This document shows, one piece after another, positions 35,135 through 44,276 of a stretch of DNA of 64,000 bases. Made by a program: the position numbers and the translations under genes. Source of the stretch: Lishizhenia sp965656535 (GTDB lineage Bacteria; Bacteroidota; Bacteroidia; Flavobacteriales_D; Crocinitomicaceae); the NCBI GenBank assembly GCA_965656535.1, contig CBFHKX010000006.1, positions 62,001-126,000 of the forward strand. Reading direction: 5' to 3'. The notes beneath the pieces were generated by a model that searched no databases, was not told the DNA's origin, and saw only the letters and a list, made by a program, of their open reading frames with translations. Each line of letters opens with the position of its first letter. Positions within the stretch are counted from its first letter, which is position 1.

Positions 35135-35441
35135 ATTAGAAATATGAAAGTTAAACGAATCTGATCAATTTGTTTAGTAAATTTTTGACACTAAACATCT
35201 GATTAGTGTTTTCTAAAAAACTTTTAAAAAAGGTTTAATATATCTGTTTTACTTTATTTTTGACAGAGTCGATTAATTATTGTAATGAAATGAATGTTAG
35301 CAGGATGAGGTGATTATGTCGATGGTAGGTGATTCCAGACCTTACTATCAGGCTGTTTTACCGTTAACCAATTATCAATATAATTACTTAATCTTTGAAA
35401 ATAGATCACTATACCATTACTCAATGTTCCTCCCAACATCT
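35135..35441. other. Intergenic stretch, no gene recognised
   Basis: AT-rich; a 53-codon plus-strand frame (35316-35477) is present but looks like chance. No hairpin with T-run seen, although the minus-strand zinc-finger gene ends at 35442. Confidence 0.5.
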
Positions 35442-35882
35442 TTAAACCTCTGGAAAGTCTATTCTCCATCGATTTAAAAAGGGTTCAACTAGTTGTACTT
35501 TCTCCTTTTGGTTCGTCCGACAAATAAGAACCTTTCCGTATCCAATTCTTCTAAATTCAAAGCAAAATATAACACAGTACTTTTTCTTATTACGCATCTT
35601 GGAACCAGATAAAACTCGAAAATCAAAACCAAATTCAAACAACAGATCTTCACTAATAACCAAAGACTTTGTCTTATCTCCCATTATACCAAAAAGAACA
35701 ATCAAATTGCGTCTCAGTCTTTTTTTCTGTATCTGATAAGGTTTAATCATCAATCTGGCCAACCGATGATGCTCATTTTTGCATTCTATGCTACAGTATC
35801 GCTGGGTACTTTTACCTATTAATTTAAATGTTTTGCAAGTAGGACATATGTCGTCGTTACTTTTTTGGTTGTAAAAAGTCAT
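35442..35882 (-). CDS. Zinc-finger-like hypothetical protein, 146 aa
   Basis: N-terminal CPTC ... CSIEC arrangement (residues ~13-36) resembles a treble-clef or zinc-ribbon knuckle; then a helix (ECKNEHHRLARLMIKPYQ) and a long basic, aromatic C-terminal part (RIGYGKVLICRTNQ). Not otherwise recognised. Basic composition is compatible with nucleic-acid binding, inference only. Separated from the ferredoxin gene by a terminator. Confidence 0.65.
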   Translation of the reverse strand: MTFYNQKSNDDICPTCKTFKLIGKSTQRYCSIECKNEHHRLARLMIKPYQIQKKRLRRNLIVLFGIMGDKTKSLVISEDLLFEFGFDFRVLSGSKMRNKKKYCVIFCFEFRRIGYGKVLICRTNQKEKVQLVEPFLNRWRIDFPEV

Positions 35883-35926
35883 AAAAGTTGTATTAAGGTT
35901 ACTTAAATTTATGAAAATAGAACCAA

Positions 35927-35958
35927 TAAAAAAAGAGAAATCAAATCGATTTCTCTTT
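35927..35958 (-). terminator. Terminator after ferredoxin gene
   Basis: Stem AAAGAGAAATC / GATTTCTCTTT (11 bp) with AAATC loop; on the minus strand a T-rich run follows (A-run at 35926-35934 on the plus strand). Confidence 0.75.
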
Positions 35959-35976
35959 AAATGAAATATATAAAAA

Positions 35977-36300
35977 TTATGCTTCTGGCGCTAACCTCAG
36001 TATTACACCGTCTAAATCTTCATTGATTTTTAATTGACATCCTAAACGACTATTATCTTCTACATAAAATGCTTGATCTAACATATCTAGCTCATCATCA
36101 GATTGCTCTGGTAACTCGTGCTCCGACTCCAAGTAACACTGACAAGATGCACACATTGCCATTCCTCCACACGTACCTTCTACCGGTAATTCATATGACT
36201 TACAAACTTCCATCACATTCATATTCATATCCGTAGGAGCTTCAAGCTTGTGCTCTATTCCCTCTCTGTCTATGATGGTTATATTAATGGTATCCTTCAT
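35977..36300 (-). CDS. 2Fe-2S ferredoxin
   Basis: 107 residues of the adrenodoxin-type ferredoxin family. Cluster ligands are visible as CGGMAMCASC (Cys near 43, 49, 52) with the fourth Cys in SRLGCQLK near 90. Common in Bacteroidetes for electron transfer to a P450 or iron-sulfur assembly system; the partner is not in view. A TATTTTTG box (36315-36322) lies 14 bases upstream as a possible promoter. Confidence 0.92.
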   Translation of the reverse strand: MKDTINITIIDREGIEHKLEAPTDMNMNVMEVCKSYELPVEGTCGGMAMCASCQCYLESEHELPEQSDDELDMLDQAFYVEDNSRLGCQLKINEDLDGVILRLAPEA

Positions 36301-36457
36301 TCTAATCTTTTTGGCAAAAATAGTAGATATTTTCTATTAACTATTGATCAATATCACTAACAGTCTTTGTACTTAATTGTTCTGTATAAAATAGAAGAAC
36401 ACAACTCCTTATGATACACCCTCTATTTCTATACAAAATTACTTCAGACGAGTACAA

Positions 36458-36492
36458 AAAAAAGGCCTTAACTAAAGCTAAGACCTTTTAAT
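36458..36492 (-). terminator. Terminator after gldN
   Basis: Minus strand: AAAAGGTCTTAGC ... TAAGGCCTTTTTTTT hairpin, with a U:G pair in the stem and T-run downstream. Placed 15-50 bases after the gldN stop. Confidence 0.78.
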
Positions 36493-36506
36493 GTTTTATG
36501 ATACAA

Positions 36507-37520
36507 TTAGAAACTCCAAACGTCGTGTTCAATTAATCTAATCTCTTCAGTAATTTTTTTAGACTCCATGAGCGCGTCAACACCAACTCTATATTTTTCG
36601 ATGTCACGATCAAATACGTTGCTCTTTTTGTCAATCGTTGAGCTGAATCTTCTCTTCCAAAAGAAATCATCAAAACTCATCCAGCGTGCGTCATTCTGTT
36701 CATTGTAAACAAAGTAGTTGTTAAATACATATCTACACTCTGGAAAATAAAGCCAAAAAAGTTCTTCTTTTCCAATGATATTTCCTGTACTAATATCCTT
36801 TTTAAAGATTACAGGAGCTATACCAATAATACGCACATCCAACACTGATCGCTCTTTATCTAAGAACCAATCCTCTTTTAGTCTGTACTGCTCTATATCC
36901 TCAGAATAAAACCAATTTGTATCCACCGGTGGATAAACATAATCAAAATCTCCCGTTTCTTCGTTGGTAATGATTGTTGAGTCCTCACCGTATTGGTTAA
37001 CTAATGGTATATCAGAAGATTCTCCTAGTTGACCCAAATATGGATAAATTGTATCTCTAAAGTTCTTATCGTTGTAGTAATTTCTACCTGGTGTAGGCAA
37101 AAGTGGATACTTGAACTCGTCTCCGTCTCTTACTGTATAAAGTAGTGGATTATAAGGACTGTAAACCGTTAAATCACCAGACATAACGTGTGTTCTAATA
37201 ATAGTCCATAAACTCCAGCGTGAAGAATGTTTAACCCAGTTTCCATCCGCGTCTTCATAATCAAACGGGTAATAAATTGGATGATTTATTTTCTCACGCA
37301 AATCCAAAGTTCTCCAAACACGCTTACTCCAAATTACATCCGCTTCTCTAACGAATTCGTAAGGAACCAACTTTTTCGTTGGAACATGTGTTTGCATATA
37401 AACTCCATCGATAATACCAGTTTCTGGTCGCGTATTTAAAGGCCCACCATTTATATCTGGCTGCGCAACGCTTGCAAAAACGAACATTAACGATAAAATA
37501 CTAACAACTAAACCTTTCAT
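36507..37520 (-). CDS. gldN: Gliding motility / type IX secretion protein GldN
   Basis: 337 residues, signal peptide (VVSILSLMFVFASVAQ), then the GldN/PorN domain (VIWSKRVWRTLDLREKIN, PLYYPF-type repeat IYYPFDYED, IIGIAPVIFKKD). Periplasmic partner of the outer-membrane ring built with GldK in the type IX secretion system. Last gene of the gldK-L-M-N block, 21 bases after gldM, followed by a terminator. Confidence 0.94.
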   Translation of the reverse strand: MKGLVVSILSLMFVFASVAQPDINGGPLNTRPETGIIDGVYMQTHVPTKKLVPYEFVREADVIWSKRVWRTLDLREKINHPIYYPFDYEDADGNWVKHSSRWSLWTIIRTHVMSGDLTVYSPYNPLLYTVRDGDEFKYPLLPTPGRNYYNDKNFRDTIYPYLGQLGESSDIPLVNQYGEDSTIITNEETGDFDYVYPPVDTNWFYSEDIEQYRLKEDWFLDKERSVLDVRIIGIAPVIFKKDISTGNIIGKEELFWLYFPECRYVFNNYFVYNEQNDARWMSFDDFFWKRRFSSTIDKKSNVFDRDIEKYRVGVDALMESKKITEEIRLIEHDVWSF

Positions 37521-37541
37521 ATCTCTATTTTTTTAAGTTTA

Positions 37542-39236
<1,695 letters not shown>

Positions 39237-39316
39237 GACTTAATTAATTTTTTTAATTTTTATATAATCAATTAATGCGTATACCACATTAATAACGAAA
39301 GTTGAATTAATCGTTA

Positions 39317-40135
39317 CTATTTTGTGATTGTCATCGCTTTCAACATGTTACCGTAAACAGAATTCAAATCAGTTAAATTCTTAGATAACATAGACATATT
39401 CTCTTTATACATTTTCGTATCTTCAACAGAATCTGATAGATTTTGCATCATTTCTGTAACTTGTCCTTGGAATTTTTCAGTAGCTTCTAAGTGTGATGAA
39501 GAACCTTTAAGTTGCAATTCATATACATTGTTTAATGCTGCTAAATTCTTTGACACCTTCTGCATTTGCTCTCCAAAAGATGCTCCTTCTTCAGAAGTAG
39601 AAGTCATTCCTGAAATAGCAACAGACGCTCTTTCATATGACTCAGACAACGTAGCTACTTTATCTGAAGCTGCTTGTAAACTAGAAACATAAGAATCAGT
39701 TGCAGCTGCTGCTGTTGTAACTCCTTTAAGTTGAGAAGCATTTTCTCCTAGTGCTCTCATTCCATCTCCCAATCGTTCAATTAATGCAGAATCTATTTTT
39801 GCTTCTTCAAGCATTTTATCTAACTCTCCTGAAACACCAGAACCTCCTGCTCCACCTCTACCACGAGCTGCAGTTGGTAATGATTCGTGATCAAAGTCGT
39901 CTTCGTGCCCTAATGCTAATTCAGGATATACAAGTTCCCAATTTGGATCTTCGTGAATTGGCTCAAATGCTGAGAAAATAAAAATAATTGCCTCAGTACT
40001 TAAACCAATAACTAACATTGGTCCTGCACCTGGCCAGTGCATAATTTTAAATAACGCTCCAATAATTACAACTGCAGCTCCGAATCCGTACAATTTCGCC
40101 ATAAAGGCTTTCCATGCTTTACTTCCTGGTTTCAT
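39317..40135 (-). CDS. gldL: Type IX secretion motor subunit GldL
   Basis: 272 residues. Two membrane helices at the N-terminus (GFGAAVVIIGALFKIMHWPG and MLVIGLSTEAIIFIFSAFEP) with the conserved HWPGAGPML stretch and the membrane Glu of the proton channel, then a long cytoplasmic coiled region. Works with GldM as the proton-driven motor of the type IX secretion system and gliding. Confidence 0.95.
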   Translation of the reverse strand: MKPGSKAWKAFMAKLYGFGAAVVIIGALFKIMHWPGAGPMLVIGLSTEAIIFIFSAFEPIHEDPNWELVYPELALGHEDDFDHESLPTAARGRGGAGGSGVSGELDKMLEEAKIDSALIERLGDGMRALGENASQLKGVTTAAAATDSYVSSLQAASDKVATLSESYERASVAISGMTSTSEEGASFGEQMQKVSKNLAALNNVYELQLKGSSSHLEATEKFQGQVTEMMQNLSDSVEDTKMYKENMSMLSKNLTDLNSVYGNMLKAMTITK

Positions 40136-40161
40136 AGTTTTTCCTTGTTTTAAGTTTTAAT

Positions 40162-40182
40162 ACCGCCCAACCACAGGCGGGG
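40162..40182 (-). other. Hairpin in the gldK-gldL gap
   Basis: CCGCC-CAACCACA-GGCGG stem in the 78-base space between gldK and gldL; minus strand also reads A/T-rich on its downstream side. May be a partial terminator or processing site that lowers gldL expression relative to gldK, or stabilises the gldK 3' end. Confidence 0.4.
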
Positions 40183-40213
40183 TTTTATTTGTTTTGATTT
40201 GTTTGCTTGCTTA

Positions 40214-41758
40214 TTAACGAAGTTGGATATCTTGTTTCATTTCTTCTCCTCCTTCTTCTTCAAAGTTTCTACCCCCTCTACCTAAGTGAGTTTGAACACT
40301 TCTTGTTCCTATATACGACTTGGCAGTATCTTGATACTCATAAGTTCTAGAACTTGTTTGTAAGTAGTAACCTATATCTTTCCAAGAACCTCCTCTAATA
40401 ACTTTTCTTTTCATTGATGGTGGATCCCAATCCATAGCATTGTAGGTGTAATCCGTGTTTAAGTCATGAGAAAACTCATACATCGACTCATCATAAGCTG
40501 TTTCACACCACTCTGCAACATTTCCTGCCATACAGTATAATCCCCAACCGTTAGGGTTGTAAGAGAAAGCTTTAACCGTATGAAAACCTCCGTCTTCGAA
40601 GTATCTTCCACGCATTGGCTTAAAGTTCCCAAGGAAACAACCTGAATTATTTCTGATGTATGGTCCACCCCAAGGATACGGCGACATAGCTAAATCACCT
40701 CTTGCAGCTCTTTCCCATTCTGCTTCTGTTGGCAATCTAAAATCATTCACATAAATATCTCCCATTGACACCAACCAAGTATTTAAAAGTTGTGTTCTCC
40801 AAACATTGAAGGCTTTTGCTTGAACCCAAGTAATACCGACAACGGGATAATTATCATAGCTTGGATGCCAAAAATACATATTGGTCATTGGATCATTAAA
40901 AGAATAAGTAAAATCTCTAACCCAACATAGCGTATCCGGATACACTTGAATCTCTTCATCGATTATGAAACGTTGACGATTCTCGTGACCTCTTATAGCG
41001 TTATTTTGACCTTTCTTATTAAAATAACCTAAATCAAGGTCTTGACCCTGTGGATCACGCGTAAAAGGATGATCAGGAGTATCTAACATTCTGTGGTCAT
41101 CATCCATTCTGTTACCTTGATAGTTGTAACCATCAGGCTTTATATGAACAGAACCTCTTCTAGCAGCTTCTTTAATATCTACCCAGTAGTATTTAAATCT
41201 AAGCTTACGTGTATCTATTTCTTTTCTTTTGTAATATCTTTCTGGCTGCGGGTAGTACATATCTGCCAGAATAGGAACTAAATCCGGATCACTGTAAGAA
41301 AACTGTCTATCCCAATTTAAAGAAAACTGTTCTCGGTTAATGAAACGGTCAGAACTTTCATATTCTACCCATTCTAAAGCTCCTTCATCAAAATATTCTT
41401 CTTGATAATTAATGAATCTTTCTGCTTCCTCATCTTCTTCTAGACCTTCGTAAATTCTTTCACGTGCAATAGAATCTCTAACCCAGTTCACAAACTGACG
41501 ATATTCATTGTTCGTAATCTCCGTTTGATCCATGTAAAAAGATTGCACAGAAACAGTTTTAGCCCTAGTTTGGTGCAAAAATGGAACGTCTTGATCATTT
41601 TGACCCATAGTGTAAGAGCCCGCTGGAATGTAAACCATCCCCAATGGAACTTCTGGGAAGTAAACTCTTCTTCCTAATACACCTGTAAGGTGACCGGTTC
41701 TTGTACTACATGATATTAAAATCATGCAAACAATACTAAATAACAACAGTTTTTTCAT
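40214..41758 (-). CDS. gldK: Type IX secretion lipoprotein GldK
   Basis: 514 residues. Lipoprotein signal (LFSIVCMILISC, Cys near 17) then an FGE-sulfatase-like domain (GMVYIPAGSYTMGQND ... FRLPTEAEWERAARG ... KVIRGGSWKD). The domain is of sulfatase-modifying-factor fold but GldK is structural: it forms the outer-membrane ring with GldN. First gene of the gldKLMN block; the sprF-like gene lies 119 bases upstream. Confidence 0.95.
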   Translation of the reverse strand: MKKLLLFSIVCMILISCSTRTGHLTGVLGRRVYFPEVPLGMVYIPAGSYTMGQNDQDVPFLHQTRAKTVSVQSFYMDQTEITNNEYRQFVNWVRDSIARERIYEGLEEDEEAERFINYQEEYFDEGALEWVEYESSDRFINREQFSLNWDRQFSYSDPDLVPILADMYYPQPERYYKRKEIDTRKLRFKYYWVDIKEAARRGSVHIKPDGYNYQGNRMDDDHRMLDTPDHPFTRDPQGQDLDLGYFNKKGQNNAIRGHENRQRFIIDEEIQVYPDTLCWVRDFTYSFNDPMTNMYFWHPSYDNYPVVGITWVQAKAFNVWRTQLLNTWLVSMGDIYVNDFRLPTEAEWERAARGDLAMSPYPWGGPYIRNNSGCFLGNFKPMRGRYFEDGGFHTVKAFSYNPNGWGLYCMAGNVAEWCETAYDESMYEFSHDLNTDYTYNAMDWDPPSMKRKVIRGGSWKDIGYYLQTSSRTYEYQDTAKSYIGTRSVQTHLGRGGRNFEEEGGEEMKQDIQLR

Positions 41759-41877
41759 TCTACCTCTTTTTTACTTTCCGAATCTAATCATTAACGTTCT
41801 ACAGGAATCACTAATATGGATGATTATAACGGAAGCTTTGCCCTTTTGGTTACAAAGATTTAAAAAAATTTAATTTA

Positions 41878-42819
41878 TTACAACCAACGTGGGTTTCTTG
41901 TTACAGTTCTTGGTACTGGTGGAAGCATGTAACAATACTTCACAAATAATTCATGCGAACCCCAAGAATTACCTTTTAATCTATTAACCGTTACGTCGTA
42001 AGAATATCCACCGGATATAAAGCCAGGACCAACATTAAACCCAGTAACTCCGGCCATTATACCAATAGCATCATTCGGGCGAAACGTTAAACCTCCGTAA
42101 AAATTATTTTGATATATACCACGTACATTAATATCTGAACTGAACTTTACAGCATCTGTTCTAACCAAAACATTTCCTTCTATGTCAATATCTGAATTCA
42201 ATTCGTATGTGTATCCTCCCATCGCATAATAATGTCTTTTCGTAGTAAACGTTAAAAGATCAAGCTCAGTTTCAGACAAATGAACTGCAGACAAACCAGC
42301 ATACCAGCCATCGTTGTGTTTATAATATAAACCGAAATTCGCATCCAAACCTGCTTGCGATATCTTCGTGTCGTTCAAACTTGGATCTAAAGCAGCAGGT
42401 GTATTGACAGGCTGCCAAATTGGATCATTACCATAAGACACCATACCCACTGCTGCTCCTATACCTAAAATTCCATTTGCTACTGGCAAATGAAAAGAAT
42501 AGTTAGCCGTTAAGTTGTTTTGCCTATTAAATCCGATAGCATCGTGGTAGTAAGAAATACCTACCGCACTTGGAAAGTACCTTGATAGATTTGCTTCTAC
42601 ATTAAACAACACAGAATTAGGTGCGCCATTTACTTTATCCCATTGGTTCCTGTAGATAGAGGTAGCACAAATACCATCAACTATATCTATACCTGTAGCT
42701 CCAGGATTGATAGACATCTTATCAAAGATAAAATTAGTTAACAGCTTCTCTTGTTGCGCTTGAACAGAACTTATTACAGAAAATAACAGTACGCTAATAA
42801 AAAGTATTCTTTTACTCAT
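41878..42819 (-). CDS. PorP/SprF-family type IX secretion membrane protein
   Basis: 313 residues, signal peptide (SKRILFISVLLFSVISSVQA), then the PorP/SprF outer-membrane barrel (FIFDKMSINPGATGID ... SVQAQQEKLLTNF). Family members anchor type IX secretion substrates or the adhesin SprB; the exact paralogue cannot be told here. Located directly upstream of gldK, consistent with a role with the same apparatus. Confidence 0.9.
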   Translation of the reverse strand: MSKRILFISVLLFSVISSVQAQQEKLLTNFIFDKMSINPGATGIDIVDGICATSIYRNQWDKVNGAPNSVLFNVEANLSRYFPSAVGISYYHDAIGFNRQNNLTANYSFHLPVANGILGIGAAVGMVSYGNDPIWQPVNTPAALDPSLNDTKISQAGLDANFGLYYKHNDGWYAGLSAVHLSETELDLLTFTTKRHYYAMGGYTYELNSDIDIEGNVLVRTDAVKFSSDINVRGIYQNNFYGGLTFRPNDAIGIMAGVTGFNVGPGFISGGYSYDVTVNRLKGNSWGSHELFVKYCYMLPPVPRTVTRNPRWL

Positions 42820-42994
42820 AAAATCAAATAGTTAGCACATAGTTTACAAAAACTTGTCTTAAAAGAACAAGCAATAGGCGACTAAAATAGTTAAAATTCT
42901 TTTACTTTAAAACTTTTAACAAAATATTAGTGCCGTTTTCAACAAATACATGTTTACATCTGTGTAAAACGAAATTTTAACCGAAAGGTTACAA

Positions 42995-44152
42995 TTAGCT
43001 GAGTCTTTGGTAGGTTTTATACCATAAATCAGGTATTTCTGATTTCGAAGCAGCAAGATAATCTTCATAGGAGCAAGGCACCATCTGGTGTCTAATATAT
43101 TTATTACTACCCTCTCCTGGATAAGGTACGTTTATCCACCAGCGGTTTGATTTATCGCTTTTATAGAAAACAATCTCCGTGTCTAAGGCTTCTAAAAAGA
43201 CTTTATATTTTTTATATGACTTCGTACTTCCCTTTGGAAAATCGCCCAACCTATTTGCATAGCCATCTATAAAATACCAAATAGCTTGTGCAACTAATTC
43301 ATGTACTACTTTGTGCTTATCATCTCCAAAAAGATTAAAAATACCAAAAGCGGTTAGTTTATCGCTTATCCCAGCATATCGAGTGAGTTGACACATTTCA
43401 TTTGCAAAAAACCCGTTGGGAGAACTGTAAGCGTGTGAGTTAAATTCTGACGAGCGCAAAGCAGTTAAATCTAAACTTAAAATATCTGTATTCCTTAAAA
43501 CTGGCTCAGCTTCTTTAATGTTTGTGTTTAAAACACCCAGTCTGTGAATGTCAAAATAAAGCTTCTCAAATAAATCTAGCGTAGATGGAGCGTTGAAATG
43601 AGCCTGACAACCTAGGTTGGAGTAATTAAATAAAAAACTAGGTTGATGCATCACAATATTGCTAAGCCAAGCATTAGCATTTATTTCCGCATCAGCCTGA
43701 CCTAAATCTAATTTTGAATCTATCGTAGTTAAATTAACGTACTGCTCTAATTTTTCATAAGCCTTGTATAATGCAAAAGTTAAATCTTGAGAACCGCCTA
43801 CAATGATAGGCACCACATCTACTTTATTTAATTCTTGCACCACATTTGACAATGCATAAACGGTATCTTCTCTTGTTTCGCCAGGAAGTAAATCCCCTAA
43901 ATCATACACCTTAAAAGTCCAATTAAACTGAGGAAATAAATCATACAAGACTGTTCTAAAAGCATCTGTCCCTTTCGGCTTAACCTCTTGAACACCCCTA
44001 TATTCAGGGCAATAAATAAGCGCTACACCTTTTTCTTTTATTTCTGGAAAATTGTCGTCAACATGCGCATCAATAGCTCTTCCTAAGCTTTCTGCATTTT
44101 TTTTAATTCTGTTTTCCGATACGGGCGAAAAGTAGATTGATAATTCTTCCAT
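42995..44152 (-). CDS. Ureohydrolase (arginase/formimidoylglutamase)-like protein with degenerate metal motifs
   Basis: 385 residues, ureohydrolase-fold homologue usually annotated as formimidoylglutamase in Bacteroidetes. Expected manganese-ligand motifs are altered: GGSQDL instead of GGDHS, DSKLDL instead of DAHxD, SLDLTALRSS instead of SxDxDxxDP. Either it is inactive as a hydrolase or binds metal differently. Start placed at 44152 (EELSIYFSPVSENR); a frame continuing upstream would add a hydrophobic stretch with no support. Between topA and the gld genes, a neighbourhood seen in flavobacteria. Confidence 0.78.
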   Translation of the reverse strand: MEELSIYFSPVSENRIKKNAESLGRAIDAHVDDNFPEIKEKGVALIYCPEYRGVQEVKPKGTDAFRTVLYDLFPQFNWTFKVYDLGDLLPGETREDTVYALSNVVQELNKVDVVPIIVGGSQDLTFALYKAYEKLEQYVNLTTIDSKLDLGQADAEINANAWLSNIVMHQPSFLFNYSNLGCQAHFNAPSTLDLFEKLYFDIHRLGVLNTNIKEAEPVLRNTDILSLDLTALRSSEFNSHAYSSPNGFFANEMCQLTRYAGISDKLTAFGIFNLFGDDKHKVVHELVAQAIWYFIDGYANRLGDFPKGSTKSYKKYKVFLEALDTEIVFYKSDKSNRWWINVPYPGEGSNKYIRHQMVPCSYEDYLAASKSEIPDLWYKTYQRLS

Positions 44153-44246
44153 GTACTTACTTATTTCAAACAAAAATAGAAGAAAAGGGCTTTTTTGAAG
44201 AAGTATCTTTAAACAAACAATAAAGAGTAGAATGTTGGTAAACCAA

Positions 44247-44276
44247 AAACGCAACCCAAAGGTTGCGTTTTTTTAT
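44247..44276 (-). terminator. Hairpin after topA
   Basis: Perfect 10-bp stem AAACGCAACC / GGTTGCGTTT with CAAA loop; T-runs on both strands. Just after the topA stop, about 95 bases before the ureohydrolase-like gene. Confidence 0.75.

Noticed and set aside
35316..35477. 53-codon plus-strand frame (starts MSMVGDSRPYYQ) upstream of the zinc-finger gene
   Set aside because: Overlaps the 3' end of the opposite-strand gene, no promoter box, no recognisable domain or signal; likely chance.
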